11,151 nucleotides of DNA from CALVXC01 sp036636255 (GTDB lineage Bacteria > Bacillota_I > Bacilli_A > RF39 > UBA660). The notes under the pieces are model-generated. The model was given only the letters and a program-made list of their open reading frames with translations. It was not told where the DNA came from and did not search any database. Each line of letters starts with the position of its first letter. Position 1 is the stretch's first letter. Of the stretch, positions 1 through 6,279 are shown piece after piece. A program made the translations under genes and the position numbers. Location of the stretch: NCBI GenBank assembly GCA_036636255.1, contig JAVWOV010000033.1, forward strand, positions 1 to 11,151. Direction: 5' to 3'.

Positions 1-70
1 TATATAGTAATTATATCAAAAAAACATTGCGAAGAAAATTTACTCTTTTTCACTGTTGAAAAATTTAAAA

Positions 71-108
71 CTAGACTAATTTAATAATTTCTGTTATAAT
101 TAATCTAG
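71..108. repeat. Inverted repeat bracketing the RNase J promoter
   Basis: The left arm CTAGACTAATT (71-81) and the right arm AATTAATCTAG (98-108) are inverted copies with one mismatch in 11, separated by 16 bp. The left arm covers the -35 box, and the right arm starts inside the -10 box and runs to the expected start site. A dyad placed this way could bind a repressor. Chance is a real alternative in such AT-rich DNA, although the CTAG ends make it less trivial. Confidence 0.45.
72..100 (+). promoter_or_regulatory. Promoter of the RNase J gene (extended -10)
   Basis: The -10 box is a perfect TATAAT at 95-100, preceded by TG at 92-93, giving the extended -10 form TGnTATAAT. A 4-of-6 match to the -35 box (TAGACT, 72-77) lies 17 bp upstream. 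Transcription would start near 107, giving a leader of about 30 nt before the AAAGGAG ribosome site at 128-134. It looks like a housekeeping sigma-A promoter. Both boxes overlap the arms of an inverted repeat listed separately. Confidence 0.7.
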
Positions 109-138
109 ATTTTATACGAATCAAATGAAAGGAGTATT

Positions 139-1785
139 ATGAGTAAAATAAAAATATTTAGTTTAGGTGGCCTAAACGAATTAGGAAAAAACATGTATAT
201 TGTAGAAGTAGATAATGATATATATGTTTTTGATGCGGGATTGAAATATGCGGAGGATAAAATGTTAGGAGTTGATTATATCATTCCTAACTATGATTAT
301 TTAAAAGCAAACAAAAAAAGAATTAAAGGATTATTTATTACCCATGGTCATAACGAGCAAACAGGAGCAATTGCCGACATGTTAGTTGATTTACCAGATA
401 TGCCTATTTATGCAACAGCGTTTACTGTCGAAATGCTTAAAAGAGAATTAATAAATGAATCACTTAGTACCGTTAATTTACATGAAATTAAAGTTCATCA
501 TAAAATTAAAATTGGTAGTTGCTATATTTTTCCAATTAGCTTAACCCATTCGGTTCCCGATAATGTAGGTTATGTTTTGTACACTGATCAAGGAGCTATT
601 TTTTATACCGGGAATTTTGTTTTTGACCCAACAATGCTTGGGTGTTATAAAACAGACATTGGGAAATTGGCTTATGTTGGTAAACAAGGAGTATTATGTT
701 TATTAAGTGAATCTAGTTACGCTGATAAACTAGGCTTTACATCACCTAATCATCGAATTAGACAAATGATTAGTGAAACATTAAATCGTAGCGAAGGACG
801 GGTTTTATTTAATGTATTACAAGCACAGTTATATCGTATTCAAGAACTATTTGATGAAATCATGAAAACTGATCGTAAAATTATTATTTTAGGAAAAGAA
901 TTACAAGAAATATTAATTCATTCCATTGATACCGGTTATGTTAAATTCGATAAAAAAAGAATTATGAAAATAAATGGTATCAATGAAGAAAATGTTGTTA
1001 TTATTGTTTCTGATGAAAGAGAAAAACCTTTTTCTAACTTAAAAAGAATTGCTAAAGGTTACGATAAATTCGTTAAATTAAAAGAAACAGACACCATTTT
1101 ATTTGCATCACCAGTTTATGACGGTAATGAAAAAACAGCTGCAAAGTTATTTGATGTAATTGCCCAAACAGGAGCTAATTTAGTTAATTTACCAACAAAA
1201 AAGTATTTATCCCATCATGCTTCCAGCGAAGACTTAATGCTAATGCTAGATTTAATGAAACCAAAATATTATTTTCCTGTTATTGGTGAATATCGTCATC
1301 AAGTTGCTAATGTCGAAATTGCTAGAAAAATAGGAATGAAAGACGAAAACATTTTACTTAAATTAAATGGTCAAGTGGTAACATTCATTGATAGTAAAGT
1401 AGTTAGTAATAATGAAATAGTTAAAACAGATGAAATACTAATTGATGGTAAAACAGTTGGTGATATTGGCGAATTAGTTTTAAAAGATCGTGAAGCCTTA
1501 AGTGATAATGGAATTGTCTTGGTAACAGTTACTTTGAATAGAGAAACTAAAGAAATTTTGGCTGGTCCAGAAATTATGACTAGAGGATTTATATATGTAA
1601 AAGACAATATCGATTTAATAAAAGAAGCACGTAAACTTTCTTTACAAGTTGTAAAAACTCATATAAAACCTAACTATGTCGATTTCAATAAGATAAAATC
1701 AGGCATCAGAGATAAAGTTGGTACTTATTTTTACAAAGAAACCGAATGTCGTCCGATGATTTTAGTAGTAATGCAAGAAGTATAA
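139..1785 (+). CDS. rnjB: Ribonuclease J family protein, RNase J2-like with degenerate metal site
   Basis: This is a 548-residue metallo-beta-lactamase/beta-CASP ribonuclease of the RNase J family, the usual length. RNase J proteins act in mRNA decay and rRNA maturation, generally as J1/J2 complexes. Visible landmarks are the N-terminal GGLNELGKNM, the motif II region THGHNEQTGA (H69, H71), H137 in LTHSVPDNVG, TGNF (N159), the beta-CASP segment ASPVYDGNEKTAAK, and SHHASSED with H360, followed by the small C-terminal domain. Active J1 has HxHxDH, an Asp in TGDF and a final His. Here the Asp and second His of motif II are Glu73 and Gln74, and the TGDF Asp is Asn159, so three of about seven metal ligands are changed. 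B. subtilis RNase J2 is likewise degenerate, hence the rnjB symbol rather than rnjA. ATG 139 follows AAAGGAG. No convincing intrinsic terminator follows. It could instead be the only RNase J of the genome, which would make the substitutions stranger. Confidence 0.85.
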   Translation: MSKIKIFSLGGLNELGKNMYIVEVDNDIYVFDAGLKYAEDKMLGVDYIIPNYDYLKANKKRIKGLFITHGHNEQTGAIADMLVDLPDMPIYATAFTVEMLKRELINESLSTVNLHEIKVHHKIKIGSCYIFPISLTHSVPDNVGYVLYTDQGAIFYTGNFVFDPTMLGCYKTDIGKLAYVGKQGVLCLLSESSYADKLGFTSPNHRIRQMISETLNRSEGRVLFNVLQAQLYRIQELFDEIMKTDRKIIILGKELQEILIHSIDTGYVKFDKKRIMKINGINEENVVIIVSDEREKPFSNLKRIAKGYDKFVKLKETDTILFASPVYDGNEKTAAKLFDVIAQTGANLVNLPTKKYLSHHASSEDLMLMLDLMKPKYYFPVIGEYRHQVANVEIARKIGMKDENILLKLNGQVVTFIDSKVVSNNEIVKTDEILIDGKTVGDIGELVLKDREALSDNGIVLVTVTLNRETKEILAGPEIMTRGFIYVKDNIDLIKEARKLSLQVVKTHIKPNYVDFNKIKSGIRDKVGTYFYKETECRPMILVVMQEV

Positions 1786-1955
1786 AACTTGGGTTACTTT
1801 TTAATATTATATTAATTAATATAAAAACCAACTATAATGTGTAAAGAGAAAAATAATAAAAATTTATGAAATAGTATGAAAATGTATTTTTATTAAATTA
1901 TTTCATGACTTAAAACACCTAAAGGTGTAAACTTTTTAAAAATTATAGTGGTTAA

Positions 1956-2762
1956 TTAATGAATATCATCGTATTTAATATAGTCTCTATCTTCTTTAAG
2001 AATGTAGTAGATAATAGTTAATATCTTACGAGATATTCCCGCTAATGCAACGTAGTGATGCTTACCTTCTGAAATTTTTTGGCCATAATAAGTCCTTAAT
2101 GTAGAATCGTTAGACATAGCGACTAATGTAGCAACATAAATAGCATGTCTGGGATAAGGAGAACCTCTTTTAGAAGTTTTCTCATTAGTAAATTTAATGC
2201 CAAAAGAATTTTTAGCCAAAGATTTTAAATTCAAAGCACTTGATTTACCTAAAGGACCCTTAGAATGTTTAGATAACAAGTTAGATAATTTGGTAAGATT
2301 AATTTTAAGAATATCATCAGGTGTAGGATAATTAAGGTGAACTTGTTTAGAAGTTACACCAAAAGTTTCAAAAAAAGCTTTCTTATATTCAGGAAAAGCT
2401 TTATCTAAAATACCAATCACTTGAGTTTTAGAAGTAGCAATACTATCAACAAAACCACTTCTAAATCTAGTTAAGGTTTTTAAAGATAATAAATCGTCTT
2501 TAGGTAAAGTGGTAGTTTGACTACCAAATACTCTTAAGTAATCAGCAATAATAATAAAATCGATAGTATCATTTTTCTGCTTTCTATTATTATAAGCCCC
2601 TCGATAAGCTTTAATTTGATAAGGATTATAAACAGAAACATTAAAATCTTTATCATTTAAAGCAGAATATAGTGAAAGCCAGTAAGAACCAGTATCTTCC
2701 ATAGAAACTAGAACATTATTAATAGTATTGATAATTGGATTAATAGTAATAAGGCAACCCTC
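1956..2762 (-). pseudogene. Remnant of an IS110-family transposase (5'-truncated, internal deletion)
   Basis: The readable frame runs from just inside an in-frame stop (2763-2765) down to TAA at 1956-1958. The first ATG is at 2702, but homology-like sequence (NNVLVSMEDTGSYW) begins upstream of it, so the true N-terminus is missing. IS110 features are the MEDTGSYW stretch, NPYQIKAYRG followed by a DEDD-type KNDTIDF, the LAKNSFGI segment, and the C-terminal SKRGSPY, LRTYYGQKISEGKHHYVAL and KILTIIYYIL. The family is usually about 400 residues; the longest ATG frame here gives 248. The N-terminal RuvC Asp (usual context GIDIAK) is absent. FGI runs straight into FTNEKTSKRGSPY at about 2195-2200, so the roughly 100-residue block with the GIG helix-hairpin-helix and the catalytic serine region is also gone, in frame. 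It should be inactive. Family knowledge is from memory, not a search. Confidence 0.8.
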
Positions 2763-2942
2763 TTATAACTTTACAAGATATAACCTAACGATAAATCAAA
2801 GGCAATAGATAAAACTAATCCTTATCCAACTTATTTATATCCATTTGTAAAGTAGGGGCTTTAGTCTTTAATAAGGTCCAAATGATCAAGGAGAAAGCTA
2901 AAACCACTCTAACACTTACAAATATTATAATATAAAAAATAT

Positions 2943-2948
2943 TATAAT
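2943..2948 (+). promoter_or_regulatory. Possible -10 box for the orphan gene at 3042
   Basis: TATAAT at 2943-2948 lies in the second of two identical 11-bp units (AATATTATAAT at 2921-2931 and 2938-2948, period 17 bp). No good -35 box sits 16-18 bp upstream. If it is used, transcription starts near 2955, so the leader would begin almost exactly at the first arm of the hairpins described next. It is weak evidence on its own because the region is nearly pure A and T. Confidence 0.3.
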
Positions 2949-2955
2949 AAAATGA

Positions 2956-3024
2956 GTTTATAGATATCTCATTACAAAAATCTAAATAATAAAGAAAATG
3001 TGATTAAATATCTATAATCACATT
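2956..3024 (+). promoter_or_regulatory. Structured leader or operator dyads upstream of the orphan gene
   Basis: A perfect 10-bp inverted repeat, AATGTGATTA (2997-3006) and TAATCACATT (3015-3024) with an 8-nt loop, ends six bases before the ribosome site AGGAG (3030-3034). An upstream segment, 2956-2975, is also an imperfect inverted copy (about 16 of 20) of 3000-3019. The two pairings share bases, so only one can form at a time. This could be an RNA switch or attenuator, or a pair of protein-binding half-sites of related sequence. There is no T-run after the short hairpin, so it is not a simple terminator. Confidence 0.5.
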
Positions 3025-3041
3025 ATATTAGGAGAAATGTT

Positions 3042-3566
3042 ATGAATAATTCTAATTTAAAAACAAAATTTTTACGATGTATATTAGGTCAATTAAAAAG
3101 TGATCCAAGTAAAGTATATGGTCAAATCAATAAAATTCAAGAAGTTTCTTTAGTAGAATATGTTAATAACAAATCAAAAAGTAAAAGCAATAATCTTCCA
3201 CAGATAAAATCAGTAGAGTATAACGATAATTTAGAAAAATATGACGGCTTTTTCATTTATTTAACAAATGAAAATTTAATTGAATGTTTAACCTCATTAG
3301 AAAATTCAACCATAGTTAAAAATCTTATCATAGGTAGTTATTGTGAAGAAAACGAAATAGAAAAAGTAAAAAAATTATTTGAAAAAATAAAAAAAGAACT
3401 AACCGATAGAAAAATTATGTGTGGGGATTGTTTCGTCAATCAATATGAAAATCACGATAAAATTTCAAAAAATAAAGAAATGATTATTGTTTTTAAAACG
3501 CTTGGTAAAAGAAAAGATTTATATATCGATGAAGATCAATTAGCACCACAAAGGAAAGCTATATAA
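3042..3566 (+). CDS. Uncharacterised 174-residue soluble protein
   Basis: I do not recognise this protein. It starts at ATG 3042 with AGGAG seven bases upstream and ends in TAA, so it looks like a real gene. It is rich in Lys, Asn, Glu and Ile and has no signal peptide or membrane segment. Residues about 1-60 are polar, including a KSKSKSNN stretch. Residues about 66-130 look like alternating beta strands and helices (YDGFFIYL, VKNLIIGSYC, then a charged helix EKVKKLFEKIKKEL). That region faintly resembles a flavodoxin-like fold, but I see no flavin-binding loop and do not assign it. Three Cys (residues about 95, 127 and 130) include a CGDC pair. It stands alone, between the transposase relic and the MarR operon, with its own structured leader and a terminator. 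Its position beside mobile DNA suggests accessory status. Confidence 0.6.
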   Translation: MNNSNLKTKFLRCILGQLKSDPSKVYGQINKIQEVSLVEYVNNKSKSKSNNLPQIKSVEYNDNLEKYDGFFIYLTNENLIECLTSLENSTIVKNLIIGSYCEENEIEKVKKLFEKIKKELTDRKIMCGDCFVNQYENHDKISKNKEMIIVFKTLGKRKDLYIDEDQLAPQRKAI

Positions 3567-3571
3567 TATTT

Positions 3572-3609
3572 AAAAATAATGCCGAAATTATTGACATTAT
3601 TTTTTTTTT
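3572..3609 (+). terminator. Intrinsic terminator after the orphan gene
   Basis: A perfect 10-bp stem, AAAAATAATG (3572-3581) with CATTATTTTT (3595-3604), has a 13-nt loop and runs straight into a T tract ending at 3609. It begins five bases after the stop codon. The stem is AT-rich and therefore weak. Its loop and 3' arm contain the -35 box of the next promoter. Confidence 0.6.
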
Positions 3610-3619
3610 CGCATATAAT
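3591..3619 (+). promoter_or_regulatory. Consensus promoter of the MarR-ABC operon
   Basis: TTGACA (3591-3596), a 17-bp spacer and TATAAT (3614-3619) match the sigma-A consensus perfectly. The spacer contains a run of nine T. Transcription should start at about 3626, exactly where the palindromic operator begins. A promoter this strong fits a tightly repressed, inducible operon. Confidence 0.9.
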
Positions 3620-3626
3620 TATTTAT

Positions 3627-3640
3627 GTTGCGCACGCAAC
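3627..3640. promoter_or_regulatory. Palindromic operator, probably for the MarR regulator
   Basis: GTTGCG-CA-CGCAAC is a perfect dyad of two 6-bp arms around a 2-bp centre. It stands out as GC-rich in AT-rich DNA and lies over the predicted transcription start, between the -10 box and the AGGAGG ribosome site (3643-3648). MarR dimers bind such short dyads at or near their own promoters, so negative autoregulation of the whole operon is the natural reading. Binding by this particular protein is inferred. Confidence 0.75.
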
Positions 3641-3652
3641 CTAGGAGGAATT

Positions 3653-4081
3653 ATGGATATTGACACATTACCAATATATCTCGATCAAATTAAAAAACAG
3701 ATGAAAAAAAACAACAATGTTTTTTTATCAAGTTTATCACTTACGCACATACAAGCAATGCATTTAATGTATCTTTTTCAAAACAAAGAAGGCTTAACAT
3801 TAAACGAATTGACCAAAATGGTTGATATTAATAAAGCAAATACTACTAGAGCAATAAAAGATTTAATTATCAAGGGTTATGTCACTAAAGAAAACGATAA
3901 AATAAGAGGTTTTAAAATAAAATTAACCGATAACGGGAAAAATATTGCCAAACGTTTTTATCAAAAAAGGCATAATAATATTAAAATCATGTTAACAAAC
4001 TTTACCAATCAAGAAAAAAAACAAATGTTACTATTAATGAAAAAAATAGTCAATAACTTAAATAAGGAGGATGAACATTGA
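3653..4081 (+). CDS. MarR-family transcriptional regulator
   Basis: This 142-residue protein has the size and layout of MarR regulators: an N-terminal dimerisation helix, a winged helix-turn-helix at about residues 28-92 (LTLNELTKMVDINKANTTRA as helices 2-3, recognition helix about 59-72, wing around NDKIRGFKIKLT), and C-terminal dimerisation helices. It is predicted to repress its own operon through the dyad at 3627-3640 and to release DNA when a ligand, often a toxic compound, binds. It starts at ATG 3653 after AGGAGG. Its TGA stop overlaps the TTG start of the first ABC gene, so translation is probably coupled. MarR followed by two ABC half-transporters is a common Firmicutes drug-export arrangement. 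The ligand cannot be read from the sequence. Confidence 0.88.
   Translation: MDIDTLPIYLDQIKKQMKKNNNVFLSSLSLTHIQAMHLMYLFQNKEGLTLNELTKMVDINKANTTRAIKDLIIKGYVTKENDKIRGFKIKLTDNGKNIAKRFYQKRHNNIKIMLTNFTNQEKKQMLLLMKKIVNNLNKEDEH
4064..4070 (+). promoter_or_regulatory. Ribosome site fixing a TTG start for the first ABC gene
   Basis: AAGGAGG lies inside the 3' end of marR, seven bases before TTG 4078. The ATG at 4071 is out of frame with the transporter and too close to the site. TTG 4078 is therefore the best start. Confidence 0.75.
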
Positions 4082-6279
4082 AAAAAACATTACACATTTT
4101 AAAAAAATACACATTTGCCATTTGTTTAGTTGTGGTATTACTTTTTTTACAGGCATTATGTGATTTATCACTACCAGATTACACAGCACGAATAGTTAAT
4201 ATTGGTATTCAACAAAAAGGAATAGAAAAAAGTGTACCAATAGTTATTCGTGCTACATCATTAGATAAGGTTTTAATGTTTGCTAAAGAAACAGAGAAAA
4301 AAATCATCACTGCAAATTATACTTTAATTAATAAAAACAATTTAAGTAAAGAAAATTATCAAAAGTATTTAAAAAAATATCCTCTTTTAAGTAAAGAACC
4401 ATTATATATTTTAAATGATCTTAACAAAAAAGAAACTACCAAATTAGCACAAAGTATTAAAATACCCTATTTAATTGCTGCCAACTTATCAGCACCACAT
4501 AATAAACAAATAAAACCAACACTACCTAATAGTACTATTGATTTTAAAACTCTAAATACAAAAGATATAAGAACAATATTTAGTAAACAACTTACTAAAT
4601 ATGATGATAATATTCTTTTAGGAATGATTAATAACAACAATCAAAAGGAATATAAAGAAATAGGTATTAACTTAGACCAATTACAAATGAATTACATTAT
4701 TATAATTGGTTTAAAAATGTTATCATTAGCATTATTATCAATGATAATAGCCATTATTGTTACCTATTATTCAAGTAAAATAGCCACGTCATTTAGTCGT
4801 GACTTGAGAGGTGAAGTAGTTCAAAAAATAATGCTTTTTTCCAGTAGTGAATTCAAAAAATACGGAACAGCTTCATTAATAACAAGAAGTACTAATGATA
4901 TAGTACAAATTCAAATGTTACTAGTAATGTTATTAAGAGTTATTTTATATGCTCCTATTATTGGTTTAGGAGCCTTGTCTAAAGTTAGCAATAGCTCGAT
5001 GTCATGGATTATAGGTGTAGCAATATTGACTATTTTGAGCTTAGTAATTATTTTATTTGTCATAGCTATGCCAAAATTTAAAATCATGCAAACATTAATT
5101 GATAAATTAAATTTAGTTTCACGAGAAATATTAACCGGTTTACCAGTTATAAGAGCTTTTAACACAGAAAAACATGAAGAAAAAAGATTTGATAAAGCTA
5201 ACGTTGACTTAACCAAAACAAACCTATTTATTAACCGTATTATGACGATTATGATGCCTTCTATGATGTTTATTATGAATGGAATATGCGTTTTAATCGT
5301 TTGGGTCGGTGCTAATCGTGTTGACTTAGGTACAATGCAAGTAGGAACATTGATGGCTTTTATTACATACACTATGCAAATTATTATGGCCTTCTTAATG
5401 ATTTCCATGGTTAGTATTATGTTACCACGAGCATTTGTTTCTATTAGAAGAACAAACGAAATTCTTAATCAAGATTTAACCATTAAAGATACCAATAAGC
5501 CCATAAAATGTGATAAAAATAAAAAAGGGACAATAGAATTTAAACATGTTTATTTTCGCTATGCCGATGCTATAGAAGATGTTTTAAAAGACATTTCCTT
5601 TAAAATAGAAAAAGCAACGACCACAGCTTTCATTGGATCAACGGGCAGTGGTAAATCCACTTTAATTAATTTAATCCCTCGTTTTTTTGATATAACGAGC
5701 GGTAAAATTTTAATTGATGGCATTGATATAAAAGATTTCCCTTTAAACGTACTTAGAGCTAAAATAGGTTATGTTCCTCAAAAAGGTATTTTATTTACCG
5801 GAACAATTGAATCAAATATAGCCTTTGGTAATAAAAAATTGACAAAAGAACAATTACTAAAAGCTGCCCGAATTAGCCAATCAGAAGAATTTATTATGAA
5901 CACAGAAGATAAACTATTGACTCCTATTTCACAAGGCGGTATCAATATTTCTGGTGGTCAAAAACAACGTTTATCAATAGCGCGCGCTATTGCCATTAAT
6001 CCAGAATTTTATATTTTTGATGATAGTTTTTCCGCTCTTGACTATAAAACAGACAGTAATTTAAGAGCATCACTAGCTTTAGAAACTAAAGGAAGTACTA
6101 AATTAATAGTTGCCCAAAGAATAAGCTCAATTATAAAAGCTGATCAAATTATAGTAATTGATAAAGGAAAAATTGTTGGTAAAGGAACACACAATTATTT
6201 AATGAATAATTGTGAAATATATAAACAAATCTCTTTATCTCAATTGTCAAAGGAGGAGCTTGATAAAAATGAATATTAA
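4078..6279 (+). CDS. ABC exporter half-transporter, degenerate-site subunit with extracellular domain
   Basis: The 733-residue protein has a six-helix transmembrane domain fused to a C-terminal nucleotide-binding domain. TM1 is at about residues 13-32 and TM2 at about 204-232. Between them lies a hydrophilic insert of about 170 residues, expected outside the cell; most half-exporters have only a short loop there and total about 580-600 residues. ATP-site motifs are Walker A GSTGSGKST (520-528), Q-loop VPQKG, signature ISGGQ (624-628), Walker B FDD with Asp649 where the catalytic Glu normally stands, and Gln680 in place of the switch His (IVAQRIS). Asp and Gln at those two places mark the non-hydrolysing subunit of heterodimeric exporters such as TM287/288, BmrCD and LmrCD. 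The partner is the next gene, whose start lies inside this one. Substrate is unknown; MarR control suggests drugs, dyes or toxic metabolites. Confidence 0.88.
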   Translation: MKKTLHILKKYTFAICLVVVLLFLQALCDLSLPDYTARIVNIGIQQKGIEKSVPIVIRATSLDKVLMFAKETEKKIITANYTLINKNNLSKENYQKYLKKYPLLSKEPLYILNDLNKKETTKLAQSIKIPYLIAANLSAPHNKQIKPTLPNSTIDFKTLNTKDIRTIFSKQLTKYDDNILLGMINNNNQKEYKEIGINLDQLQMNYIIIIGLKMLSLALLSMIIAIIVTYYSSKIATSFSRDLRGEVVQKIMLFSSSEFKKYGTASLITRSTNDIVQIQMLLVMLLRVILYAPIIGLGALSKVSNSSMSWIIGVAILTILSLVIILFVIAMPKFKIMQTLIDKLNLVSREILTGLPVIRAFNTEKHEEKRFDKANVDLTKTNLFINRIMTIMMPSMMFIMNGICVLIVWVGANRVDLGTMQVGTLMAFITYTMQIIMAFLMISMVSIMLPRAFVSIRRTNEILNQDLTIKDTNKPIKCDKNKKGTIEFKHVYFRYADAIEDVLKDISFKIEKATTTAFIGSTGSGKSTLINLIPRFFDITSGKILIDGIDIKDFPLNVLRAKIGYVPQKGILFTGTIESNIAFGNKKLTKEQLLKAARISQSEEFIMNTEDKLLTPISQGGINISGGQKQRLSIARAIAINPEFYIFDDSFSALDYKTDSNLRASLALETKGSTKLIVAQRISSIIKADQIIVIDKGKIVGKGTHNYLMNNCEIYKQISLSQLSKEELDKNEY
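6251..6258 (+). promoter_or_regulatory. Ribosome site for the second ABC gene
   Basis: AGGAGGAG lies in the last codons of the first ABC gene. ATG 6269 is 10-12 bases downstream and gives a normal N-terminus. An in-frame TTG at 6260 is too close, and the in-frame ATG at 6212 has no ribosome site and lies deep inside the upstream gene. Confidence 0.6.

Noticed and set aside
1..70. End of an upstream gene or RNA at the window edge
   Set aside because: I see no recognisable coding frame, tRNA or terminator in this short AT-rich stretch.
1371..1607. 78-codon open frame on the minus strand inside the RNase J gene
   Set aside because: It is antisense to a strongly conserved gene, has no ribosome site, and its Ser/Thr/Ile-rich sequence is what reversed AT-rich coding DNA gives.
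1786..1940. Terminator for the RNase J gene: hairpin TTGG/CCAA with A/T pairs at 1789-1831, and ACACC-TAAA-GGTGT at 1915-1928
   Set aside because: The first has a 5-nt bulge and no T tract. The second has a 5-bp stem with the T-run only after four further bases. Neither is convincing.
4911..5408. 165-codon minus-strand frame inside the first ABC gene
   Set aside because: Antisense shadow of transmembrane codons; its hydrophobicity mirrors the real protein and no ribosome site is seen.
6212..6268. Upstream ATG start for the second ABC subunit
   Set aside because: It has no ribosome site and adds 19 residues unlike an exporter N-terminus, while ATG 6269 follows AGGAGGAG.
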